A stretch of DNA of 64,000 nt. It comes from Novosphingobium endophyticum (GTDB taxonomy: Bacteria > Pseudomonadota > Alphaproteobacteria > Sphingomonadales > Sphingomonadaceae). The notes beneath the pieces were generated by a model. That model was not told the DNA's origin. It worked only from the letters and a program-made list of their open reading frames with translations, and searched no databases. The position numbers and the translations under genes are program-made. Position 1 is the stretch's first letter. Each line of letters starts with the position of its first letter. The DNA is taken from contig NZ_BMHK01000007.1 of NCBI RefSeq assembly GCF_014640675.1, positions 112,557 through 176,556 on the forward strand, written 5' to 3'. Shown piece by piece: positions 55,830 through 63,512 of this stretch.

Positions 55830-57047
55830 ATGGAACTTGGCCTGCTATACGAATTCGACGTTCCGCAACCTTGGGCTGGCGAACACCCCTGGGGTCAGCG
55901 AATGGCCGAGCGCAAAGCTTATCGCGACAATATCGAGCAGATCGTGCTGGCGGATACGCTCGGCTTCGACACGGTATGGCTGGTTGAGCATCACTTTCGC
56001 GAGAACCGCAGCCACATGCCGTGCAACGAGGTTGTCCTCGGAGCGCTGTCGCAGAGCACCCGCAACATTAACCTGGGTTTCGGCGTCGCGCTGATGCCGC
56101 ACGAGTTCATTCATCCCGCACGCATCGCGGAGAAGGTCGCGACAGTCGATCTTCTCTCGGGCGGCCGCGCAGTCTGGGGCATGGGCCGTTCGACGCCCAT
56201 GGAACAGATCGCCTTCGGAGTCGATATCCCGGCCAGCAAGGAGAAGATGAAGGCTGCCGCAAGAACCGTCGTCGGCATGTGGGAAGAACAGTATTACGAG
56301 GAGCACTCGGAATACCTCGATTTTCCCGCACGGATGGTCACGCCCAAGCCCTACCAGTATCCGCACCCGCCGGCCTGGATGGCCGCATCGACCGAATCCT
56401 CGGCACGCATGGCCGGCGAGAACGCCTGTGGCCTGCTGTGCTTCTCGATCATGCAGCCGCTCGACAAGCTCAAGCTGGTGATCGACGCCTACCGTGAGGC
56501 GCAAAAATCGGCGGTACCATTGACCAGCGTTCACACCAACAAGGTCGGGGTCTACACGCTTGTCCACTGTGCCGAAAGCCGCGATGACTTCGAAACGAAC
56601 CGCCTGTGGGAGTCGATGTGGTGGTGGTACAAGGGCCTCGCAGAATTCCACCTCAGATGGGAAATGGGGCACCTGACCGAAGAGCAGAAGGCGGCTGCTT
56701 TTCCGCTACTGGAGTCGCGGGCGCGCGGCGAATTCGACATCGAGGAATTCGACCGCGAGGACATGGTCATCGTCGGCACGCCGGACGAAGTGCTGGAAAA
56801 GCTGCTGCGTTACGAAGCCGCGGGCGTCGATCAGCTCCTCTGCTATCTGAACTTCGGATATCTGCCGCACGAGGCGATCATGAAGTCGATCGAGCTGCTG
56901 GGCACGCGGGTCATTCCCGAACTCAAGCGGCGCGGATCGGGTCAACTCGCGGCAGGCCTCGAGCAAAAGATCCAGGAAGCGGTCCGCAAGTCGGTCGCCG
57001 AGACGCTCTGGTCGGAAGACGTCAAGCTCGAGCTTTATCCAGACTGA
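55830..57047 (+). CDS. LLM-class flavin-dependent monooxygenase (luciferase-like)
   Basis: A 405-residue protein, MELGLLYEFDVPQPWAGEHPW, behind GAGAGGAGA. Bacterial-luciferase TIM barrel with ADTLGFDTVWLVEHHFRENRSHMP, INLGFGVALMPHEFIHPARIAEKVATVDLLSGGRAVWGMG, and the insert region with KPYQYPHPPAWMAASTESSARMAGE. VIVGTPDEVLEKLLRYEAAGVDQLLCYLNFG is the usual closing. The family uses FMNH2 from a partner reductase to oxygenate aldehydes, ketones or alkanes. No reductase is adjacent. The C-terminus extends about 40 residues past the barrel. Confidence 0.88.
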   Translation: MELGLLYEFDVPQPWAGEHPWGQRMAERKAYRDNIEQIVLADTLGFDTVWLVEHHFRENRSHMPCNEVVLGALSQSTRNINLGFGVALMPHEFIHPARIAEKVATVDLLSGGRAVWGMGRSTPMEQIAFGVDIPASKEKMKAAARTVVGMWEEQYYEEHSEYLDFPARMVTPKPYQYPHPPAWMAASTESSARMAGENACGLLCFSIMQPLDKLKLVIDAYREAQKSAVPLTSVHTNKVGVYTLVHCAESRDDFETNRLWESMWWWYKGLAEFHLRWEMGHLTEEQKAAAFPLLESRARGEFDIEEFDREDMVIVGTPDEVLEKLLRYEAAGVDQLLCYLNFGYLPHEAIMKSIELLGTRVIPELKRRGSGQLAAGLEQKIQEAVRKSVAETLWSEDVKLELYPD

Positions 57048-57060
57048 GGGAGGCAGAACG

Positions 57061-57888
57061 ATGGACAGTTTGTTCGGCCTGAGCGGCAAGCGGATACTTG
57101 TGATCGGCGGAGGGCAGGGAATGGGCGAAGCCACTGCCACGCTCCTCGCGAAGCTGGGATGCGGCATCGCCGTACTGGATCTCGAATGCGAGCGCGCGGA
57201 GAAGGTTGCCCAAAAGCTCCGCGCCACCGGTGGCGCCGCCTATTCGATCGCGGCGGACGTCACCGACGAGATGGCGACCGAACGCGCCATCGATCGGGCC
57301 GAGCGCGAGTTCGGCCCACTCGATGGTATGGTCAGCGTCGTCGGCATGGCGGGATGGGGTACGCTGCTAGAACTGAGCGCCGAGACCTGGGACGGCGATC
57401 ATCGGCGCAACCTGCGATACTTCTTCTTCGCCGCACGCGAGATCGCCCGCCGGCTCATCGAACGCAAGACGCAGGGAACGATCGTCGCGGTCGCTTCCGT
57501 CGATGGCCTACGTTCCGCCCCCAATCATGCCGCCTATGGTGCCGCCAAGGCCGGGTTGATCAATCTGGTCAAGACCATGGCGACCGAATGGGCCGAGGCC
57601 GGCATACGCGTGAATTGCATTGCCCCGGGCGGCATCGTGACCCCGCGCATACCGCTGGGGTCGCGCGCGCGCGAACGTGAGGGCATGGCGCGCGTGCCGA
57701 TGAAGCGCCGGGGTGAGGTCGATGACATTGCCAAGGCGGCAGCCTTTTTCCTTTCGGATTTGTCGCCCTACGTTACCGGCCAGACGCTCGCGGTCGATGG
57801 CGGATATACCGCCGCAGGCGGGTTCAGCGACAAGTCCGCCGCGCCCGCCCAGGGCACGATCGGTCTCGCGCCACCTCCCGCGGCATGA
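57061..57888 (+). CDS. SDR-family oxidoreductase (with the monooxygenase)
   Basis: A 275-residue protein. LSGKRILVIGGGQGMGEATATLLAKLGCGIAVLDLECE binds cofactor (Asp suggests NAD). SVVGMAGWG replaces the usual NNAG. Catalytic Ser in VAVASVDGLRS and YGAAKAGL follow. RVNCIAPGGIVTPRIPLG and LAVDGGYTAAGG close the domain, then a Pro/Ala-rich tail. It starts 13 bp after the monooxygenase stop and overlaps the esterase start by ATGA. Confidence 0.87.
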   Translation: MDSLFGLSGKRILVIGGGQGMGEATATLLAKLGCGIAVLDLECERAEKVAQKLRATGGAAYSIAADVTDEMATERAIDRAEREFGPLDGMVSVVGMAGWGTLLELSAETWDGDHRRNLRYFFFAAREIARRLIERKTQGTIVAVASVDGLRSAPNHAAYGAAKAGLINLVKTMATEWAEAGIRVNCIAPGGIVTPRIPLGSRAREREGMARVPMKRRGEVDDIAKAAAFFLSDLSPYVTGQTLAVDGGYTAAGGFSDKSAAPAQGTIGLAPPPAA

Positions 57889-58787
57889 AAATACCGATGA
57901 GGATACCGGCTGAGCGTGGCGGGCGGGCGCCGCCGCCCGACCTGGCCGGACGCCGTCGGGCCATCGCGGGCGCCGTGGCCGCAGGCACCTGGCGCGCCGA
58001 ACCGCCGCCGCGCGAGACGGCCATTCGCGGCGTGCGCAGCCTGGTGTTCGGACATGCCCGGGACGTGAATGGTGCGGGGACGGTCGTCCATTTTCACGGC
58101 GGCGGGTTTCGCCTGGGCTGCCCGGAAATGGAGGAACCTTTCGCGGCCATGCTGGCGAGCCGGTGCGACGTCGAGGTAATTCTGCCTGCCTACCGGCTCG
58201 CTCCGGAGCATCCGTTTCCGGCCGCGCTCAATGATGGCATGGCCCTGATCCGCGCCCGCGCTGGCGATGGCGACGAGCCGCTGATTCTATCGGGTGATTC
58301 GGCCGGCGGAGGCCTCGCCGCCAGCCTTGCCGCCCTGTGCGGGGCCGAAGGATTGCCGCTTGCTGGTCTCGTGTTGTTTTCACCGTGGCTCGATCTCACC
58401 GTTTCGAGCGGCTGCTACGCGACGAATGCGGCAAGCGATCCGCTGTTTTCGCGCCAATCTGCGAGCGAGGCGGCGGACCAATATCTGCAGGGCCATCCTA
58501 AGAACGACCCGCTCGCATCGCCCTTGTTCGCGGAGCTTGCCCGTTTTCCGCCGACTTTCATCAGCGTTGGCACCGGAGAAGTGCTCGCCGACGATTCGCG
58601 TCGCTTTTACGAAGCACTGAGGAGATCGGGAGGTGATGCACAACTTTACGGCATAGATGGTATGGAACACACTGCCGCAGTCCGCGATCCGACCTTGCGG
58701 GGCGTTGCGCAGACTCTCGATGCGGTGATCCAATTCATCAGTCGTCGGTTGACGGGCCGATCCATCGCTCGATTGCAGCGACCATGA
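57885..58787 (+). CDS. Alpha/beta hydrolase of the hormone-sensitive lipase (HSL) type
   Basis: A 300-residue esterase. The HSL oxyanion motif is VVHFHGGGFRLG, the nucleophile elbow LILSGDSAGGGLAASLA (Ser), Asp near VGTGEVLADDSRRFYEALR, and His in YGIDGMEHTAAV. LPAYRLAPEHPFPAALND is the group signature. It hydrolyses esters or lactones. It is coupled to the SDR gene upstream, and its last 50 bp overlap the convergent IclR gene. Confidence 0.92.
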   Translation: MKIPMRIPAERGGRAPPPDLAGRRRAIAGAVAAGTWRAEPPPRETAIRGVRSLVFGHARDVNGAGTVVHFHGGGFRLGCPEMEEPFAAMLASRCDVEVILPAYRLAPEHPFPAALNDGMALIRARAGDGDEPLILSGDSAGGGLAASLAALCGAEGLPLAGLVLFSPWLDLTVSSGCYATNAASDPLFSRQSASEAADQYLQGHPKNDPLASPLFAELARFPPTFISVGTGEVLADDSRRFYEALRRSGGDAQLYGIDGMEHTAAVRDPTLRGVAQTLDAVIQFISRRLTGRSIARLQRP

Positions 58788-59595
58788 TGCCGCCGAGTTC
58801 CATCAATCGCGACCGCACCTCCTCGACAGGACCGGCCAAACCAAGCACGACCGGGATGTCAGCGCCTTGCATCGGCAGCGGCATGGCGATTGACCAATAG
58901 GCCGAGCCTTCCAACGCGCCGTACGCATACCCCCGGACGCGAATACCCGCGACTTCGTCGACTATGGCCTGGACCTTCGATCCGGGAATTCGTGCCCGCG
59001 TGACCAATCGGCGCAATTCCTGCTCCTCAAGCGTCGTGAGATAGGCACTCCCGACGGCGGAGCCGAACACGGAGACCTGCAGGCCGCGCTCCGCTTCTCG
59101 CCCCTGCGGTGTCGCTATATCCAGAAGTTGCATGTAAAGATCGTTGGGCGTGGAGACCGTCGCGACCATGCCGGTGCGCTTCTGAACGTCACCAACAAGC
59201 TCCGAAAGGCGTCCGCTCGTGCCATATGTTTCGTCGATCCAGGCCGCGAAGGCGGCAAGCCGCGGCGAAGGCAGATAGGTCTTGTTCCGGGCAGTGAAGA
59301 CAAGATGCGCTGAATCGACCATAGTCTTCAGCAGTTGATTGGCCGTGGAGGAATGAATTTCGAGAGCTCGTGCGATTTCCACGGCTTTTAGGGGGCGGCG
59401 CATTGTGCCGAACAACTCGAGGACATCGAGCGCGCGCGTTGCCGAGCGCGACATGCTGCGCCGGTCGCCCGGCCGCCTCACGCGTACGGACATATCCTGC
59501 CCACGTACCGGTGTTGATTTGATCAGGGTCATCGAACGTCGTTCTTCCGGGTAATCCGATTTCCCCCAACGGCGAACCTCAATTGACCGCTCCAT
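58738..59595 (-). CDS. IclR family transcriptional regulator
   Basis: Up to 285 residues. The winged HTH is RSATRALDVLELFGTMRRPLKAVEIARALEIHSSTANQLLKTMVDSAHLVFTARNKTYLPSPRLAAF. The C-terminal effector domain includes QKRTGMVATVSTPNDLYMQLLDI, GSAVGSAYLTTLEEQELRRLVTRARIPGSKVQAIVDEVAGIRVRGYAYG. IclR proteins sense aromatic or short-chain acid metabolites and control neighbouring catabolic operons. Several starts are possible (59595, 59532, 59493). Confidence 0.88.
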   Translation of the reverse strand: MERSIEVRRWGKSDYPEERRSMTLIKSTPVRGQDMSVRVRRPGDRRSMSRSATRALDVLELFGTMRRPLKAVEIARALEIHSSTANQLLKTMVDSAHLVFTARNKTYLPSPRLAAFAAWIDETYGTSGRLSELVGDVQKRTGMVATVSTPNDLYMQLLDIATPQGREAERGLQVSVFGSAVGSAYLTTLEEQELRRLVTRARIPGSKVQAIVDEVAGIRVRGYAYGALEGSAYWSIAMPLPMQGADIPVVLGLAGPVEEVRSRLMELGGIMVAAIERWIGPSTDD

Positions 59596-59779
59596 GGCCT
59601 TGTCTGACCGTCATTGGCCCGTTCACGATTGGGGACCGCGCGCTTGGCTAAGGTTTTAAGTATGCCGCCGCGTCAGAACAAACGGAAGCCTTTGGGTGGC
59701 GAATTCTGGACCTTGGATAGCGGCCATCGCGAAGGCTGCCGGGCAGGACGGACCGGCGTTGCGCATCCTATGTGTCAAC

Positions 59780-59835
59780 CGGCGTGCAAAACTGACCCCC
59801 AATCACCCCGCTAAGGGGGTCAATTTTGCACGCCG
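59780..59835. repeat. 20-bp inverted repeat, probable insertion-sequence end
   Basis: CGGCGTGCAAAACTGACCCC (59780-59799) faces GGGGTCAATTTTGCACGCCG (59816-59835), one mismatch. The pattern of a GTGCAAAA block plus GACCCC resembles ends of IS21-type elements. No transposase belonging to it is seen in the window, so it may be a remnant or solo ends. It lies within the 341-bp gene-free gap 59596-59936. Confidence 0.5.
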
Positions 59836-59936
59836 CTCCACAGCCAGCGGCAACCCAAACACCGCACAAACAGATCCCATGATTATCGGCGCAGGCGGGT
59901 TAGGCTGTGCCACCTCAAGTAGTGGGAGTCCTGATC

Positions 59937-61097
59937 ATGCCGGAGTCATCAAATAGCGCCGAATCTGTCCAATACGATACCACGCTCGTTCTGGCGATTG
60001 AGCTCAGCAGCAAGTCCTGGGTTCTGGCAGCACAGGTGCCTGGTCTGCCGAAGACCAAGGCCAAGCGGACCATCGAGCCGGACAAGCTGGCTCTTCAGTC
60101 TGCGATCGACAGCTATCGGGTTCGTGCTGCCGCCGCCGGCCATTCAGTCGATCGGGTGGTTGCCACCTATGAAGCTGGCTGGTCCGGGTTCTGGCTCGCG
60201 AGATGGCTGATTGCGAAGGGAATCGAAGTCCATGTCGTTCAACCCTCGAGCGTTCCCGTAGATCGGCGCATGCGCCGCGCAAAGTCCGACGGGATCGACG
60301 CCGAATTACTCCTGCGCACGCTGTTGGCGTGGCTTCGCGGTGAACCGCGTGTCTGCTCTATGGTGCCGATACCAGACGAAGCCGATGAGGATGCGCGGCG
60401 ATGCGTCCGCGAACGAACTGAACTCGTCTCCGAACGCGTCGGGCTGGTCAACCGGATCGGCGCTGTCCTCGCGACGCTCGGCATCGAGGGCTACAACCCG
60501 CTCCTCAAAAATCGACGGCGGCGCCTGGCCGACCTTCGAACCGGTCTTGATGGACCGATCCTACCTCACGCCCTGGCCAAGATCGAACGTCTGCTGAGCC
60601 GACTGGAGCTTGTGCTCGATCAGATCGCCGCGCTGGAAAAAGACCGCGATGCAGTTGCCGAAATGCCCGCTTCGGATGATGCCAGTCGGATGATTCAGCA
60701 ACTCTGCAGCCTGCGCGGTATCGGGGTGCAGAGTGCCACGATACTGGTCCGCGGAGCCTTCGTTCGTCACTTCGCTAATGGCAAAGCGCTCGGATCATAT
60801 GCAGGTCTAACCGCTACACCGTACAACAGCGGCGCAGTGGAACGTGAGCAAGGGATCGGGAAGGCAGGGAACCGCCGGCTCCGAACGGCGATGGTCGAAC
60901 TCGCCTGGCTCTGGCAACGTTACCAGCCCGGCAGCATTCAGGTCGCCTGGTTCCGGGAACGAGCGGGCTCGACCGGTCGCCGGGTCCGCAAGGTGATGGT
61001 CGTCGCCCTCGCTCGCAAATTGCTGATCGCTCTTTGGCGGTTCGCTGTGGACGGCGTCGTACCCGAGGGCGCGACCATGAAGCCTGCTGCAGCATAA
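59937..61097 (+). CDS. IS110 family transposase
   Basis: A 386-residue transposase. The N-terminal RuvC-like domain opens LVLAIELSSKSWVLAAQ, with Glu22 where many IS110 members have Asp, then VVATYEAGWSGFWLARWLI (Glu79) and RRAKSDGIDAELLLRTLL (Asp118/121). The C-terminal Tnp domain has GIGVQSATILV and SYAGLTATPYNSGAVEREQGIGKAGNRRLRTAMVELAW, in which Ser298 of the SG pair is the expected nucleophile. It appears intact. The family recombines DNA with a bridge RNA encoded in the noncoding flank. Confidence 0.93.
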   Translation: MPESSNSAESVQYDTTLVLAIELSSKSWVLAAQVPGLPKTKAKRTIEPDKLALQSAIDSYRVRAAAAGHSVDRVVATYEAGWSGFWLARWLIAKGIEVHVVQPSSVPVDRRMRRAKSDGIDAELLLRTLLAWLRGEPRVCSMVPIPDEADEDARRCVRERTELVSERVGLVNRIGAVLATLGIEGYNPLLKNRRRRLADLRTGLDGPILPHALAKIERLLSRLELVLDQIAALEKDRDAVAEMPASDDASRMIQQLCSLRGIGVQSATILVRGAFVRHFANGKALGSYAGLTATPYNSGAVEREQGIGKAGNRRLRTAMVELAWLWQRYQPGSIQVAWFRERAGSTGRRVRKVMVVALARKLLIALWRFAVDGVVPEGATMKPAAA

Positions 61098-61604
61098 ATT
61101 ATCGAGATCGGGCAGTACTGCGACGGCAATACAGCCCGGTGACCGAGGGAACGTCGCCGTTGTCCGGCATGGTACATCGCTGCCGTCTTCACAGAGTGGT
61201 GCCGTTCCTTTGGAGCTCTCCCGTCCCGAATGCGGGACCGTGGTTGGGAATATCATCCCGCCGGATGTGAGGTTAGCAGGCAGGCCCTGTAGGAAGAGAG
61301 CTCACCTCGGATCACAAATGCGAAAACCGTTGACGGGAGAAACATCATGTGAGGCCGGACATATGAAAGCAACCGATCAAAACACACACCGACACAAAGC
61401 CCTTGCCAAGGGGGCGTCCACATATGAATCACAAATCAAAGCCGATGGGAATCTGGAGGGTTCTGTGAGGTCGCGCGACGCTCTTAATGTACGGATGTGG
61501 GCTGTTTGCCGATAGTCTGCTTACGGCGGGCGGCGTGACGAAGCCGACGCTACTGCCGTTATTGCTGCGGCACTTTCACGTATTTGTGGTTGGAATGTCT
61601 CGAT
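61098..61604 (+). ncRNA. Gene-free IS110 3' flank; candidate bridge RNA region
   Basis: 507 bp with no supported gene. Small hairpins include GTCCCG-AATG-CGGGAC (61223-61238). ACATATGAA occurs twice, near 61359 and 61420, as a direct repeat in similar contexts (…GATCAAA and …AATCAAA follow). A long structured noncoding flank is what IS110/IS1111 elements need for bridge RNA; whether it is here or in the 5' flank cannot be settled by eye. Confidence 0.3.
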
Positions 61605-62903
61605 TTATGCCTGCGGCAGCGCCGGATTGAAGCGCGGGTGGGTCTCTTCGCTAAACCAGTATAGGAGCGTGCCTGAAAGGAACATCGACAAGCTGACGAA
61701 CCAGAAGGCGGCCTCGATCCCGCCACTCACGCTCGCCGTCACTCCAAGGCCGAGCGCCCCGATTCCATAGCCGAGATCTCGCCAAAACCGGTAGATACCG
61801 ATGGCGGAGCCTCGCCACTCAGGCGGTGTGATGTCAGCAACGGCAGCGGAAAGGTTTGGATAGAGCAGCCCCATGCCCAGCCCCGCCACGCTGGCGGAGA
61901 GTGACCACCAGAGAAGCCCTTCGCCGCACAGCACCATCGCCACGCCTGCGCCGCAGATCCACATACCGGTCACGCAAGGCCAGAAGCGGCCGATTTGGTC
62001 GGACAGGCGTCCCGTGAATAGCTGCGAACCGCCCCAAACAAAACCATAAGCTCCGACCACCCAGCCGACTTCCGGCAGAGTTGCAGCTTTGGACACGAGA
62101 AACACAGGAAGAATCACCCAGACGAGCGCATCGACGAACTTCTCTACAAGTCCAGCTTGGCTGATGGCAGCCAGTCTACGGTCGCGCCAGCTCATCACGG
62201 CAAACACCTCGCCGCTCGAAGGGTGCTCGGACACGCCCGTCGGGTAGCGCCCGGAATACCCGGGAGCAGCCGTCTTGCGGGCAGCCGCCTCCGCCTGGGC
62301 CCAAGGTAGCGTGTCCTTCACCCACAGAATTGTGAGCGCCAGGGCCACGACGACAGCGGCAAGGCCGAACACGAGCAGACCGAGCCGCGGCCCCATTGTT
62401 TCCGCGATATATCCAGTGACAATACCAGCGAGAGCAACACCGAAATAGCCTGAAAACTCGTTGAGGCCGACCGTCAAACCGCGCTGGTCGCCTCGGGTGA
62501 TGTCGAGCTTCGCCGTCTGCGTCATTGACCAGCAAAGGCCCTGATTTATTCCGAGCAGGACGGTCGCGGCGATGATCCAGTTCCAGGTCGGGGCGTACCA
62601 GATCATGAACGGGATCGGCAGAGCTACCATCCATCCCCAAAACAGGACGCGCTTTCGCCCGACTCTTTCCGACATGCGGCCCGCAAGGAAGTTCATCGCG
62701 GCCTTGACCACGCCGAACGCCACTACGAACGCGGTGAGGAGCAGGAACGAGCCGCGCCTAACGCCAAATTCGGTTTCGGCCATCGCCGGAACAACCGTCC
62801 TCATCATGCCCAGTGCGAAGCCGACAAGCAAAACCTGGATCAGCTGATGAGCAAACTGTGTGACGTTTTCCTGAATGCCGTGCTTTAGCTTGGAAGGCTC
62901 CAT
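61605..62903 (-). CDS. MFS transporter
   Basis: About 432 residues from MEPSKLKHGIQENVTQ, with 12 membrane segments. The loop motif GRMSERVGRKRVLFWGW after TM2 and GRLSDQIGRFWPCVTGMW after TM8 are major-facilitator signatures. A central hydrophilic loop is near residue 220 (WAQAEAAARKTAAPGYSG). An in-frame start at 63071 would add 56 hydrophilic residues and is less likely. It is divergent from the BigR-like repressor, so it is probably controlled by it; export of a sulfur species is a guess. Confidence 0.87.
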   Translation of the reverse strand: MEPSKLKHGIQENVTQFAHQLIQVLLVGFALGMMRTVVPAMAETEFGVRRGSFLLLTAFVVAFGVVKAAMNFLAGRMSERVGRKRVLFWGWMVALPIPFMIWYAPTWNWIIAATVLLGINQGLCWSMTQTAKLDITRGDQRGLTVGLNEFSGYFGVALAGIVTGYIAETMGPRLGLLVFGLAAVVVALALTILWVKDTLPWAQAEAAARKTAAPGYSGRYPTGVSEHPSSGEVFAVMSWRDRRLAAISQAGLVEKFVDALVWVILPVFLVSKAATLPEVGWVVGAYGFVWGGSQLFTGRLSDQIGRFWPCVTGMWICGAGVAMVLCGEGLLWWSLSASVAGLGMGLLYPNLSAAVADITPPEWRGSAIGIYRFWRDLGYGIGALGLGVTASVSGGIEAAFWFVSLSMFLSGTLLYWFSEETHPRFNPALPQA

Positions 62904-63131
62904 GGAATGAACGTCCGTAATTTTTGCCGCCTCGACAATAGAAAAAGCTTCAGCGGTCTGCCCGATGAGAGGCGGGTTAATCTGCTCTGTCTGGGGGTCA
63001 ATGTAGGCGATGTGACCGTGCGCTCGGTCTAACCGGGGCCAATGCCTGAAGGGCCGCCGCGGAACGGACATGGATGGCGATTCTCGGCAGAAGTCCCGCC
63101 AGAGGACTTGAAAGAAGTTTAGATCATTCTA

Positions 63132-63149
63132 CATTAGCTACGACTAATG
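63132..63149. promoter_or_regulatory. Palindromic operator over the repressor start codon
   Basis: CATTAG (63132-63137) and CTAATG (63144-63149) form a perfect 6-bp inverted repeat with 6-bp spacer. The ATG at 63147 is part of the right arm. An ArsR/BigR-type dimer could bind here to repress both this operon and the divergent MFS gene. Confidence 0.45.
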
Positions 63150-63512
63150 GAAATCATCGTGAAAACATCCCCCTCGGCCCTATTCCAGGAACAAGCAGCG
63201 CAAGCCGCTTCACTGCTACGCAGCCTTTCGAACGAGAGCCGCCTGCTCGTGCTGTGCCATCTGGTGGAGAGCGAAGAGCTGCCGGTGGGCCGGCTGGTCG
63301 AGCGGATCGGGCTCAGTCAGTCGGCGCTTTCCCAGCATCTCGCAAAGCTCCGCGAGGAAGGACTCGTGGCGACGCGCAAGGACGCCCAGACCGTATATTA
63401 CCGGATATACGACCCGCGCGCCCGACAGATACTCGCACTGCTTCACGACATTTTCTGCCCGGATCTGAGTCGAGGACCCGTCAAAGCCAAACCAATCGGA
63501 GACGACCAATGA
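63147..63512 (+). CDS. bigR: ArsR-family persulfide-responsive repressor (BigR/SqrR-like)
   Basis: A 121-residue winged-helix repressor: AASLLRSLSNESRLLVLCHLVESEELPVGRLVERIGLSQSALSQHLAKLREEGLVATRKDAQTVYYRIYDP. Two cysteines, Cys37 (LVLCHL) and Cys104 (DIFCPD), are at the positions used by BigR and SqrR to form a polysulfide bridge, releasing DNA. Metal-binding CVC of ArsR is absent. Operon with a metallo-beta-lactamase dioxygenase (ATGA overlap). Confidence 0.88.
   Translation: MEIIVKTSPSALFQEQAAQAASLLRSLSNESRLLVLCHLVESEELPVGRLVERIGLSQSALSQHLAKLREEGLVATRKDAQTVYYRIYDPRARQILALLHDIFCPDLSRGPVKAKPIGDDQ

Noticed and set aside
59614..59814. 66-residue plus-strand frame before the IS110 gene
   Set aside because: It runs into the inverted repeat at 59780-59799 and matches no family I know.
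61210..61515. 101-residue frame in the IS110 3' flank
   Set aside because: Composition is not protein-like, and the region is more likely structured noncoding DNA of the element.
61605..63071. MFS transporter with a 56-residue N-terminal extension
   Set aside because: The extension is hydrophilic and unlike MFS N-termini; the ATG at 62903 gives normal length. The longer form is not excluded.
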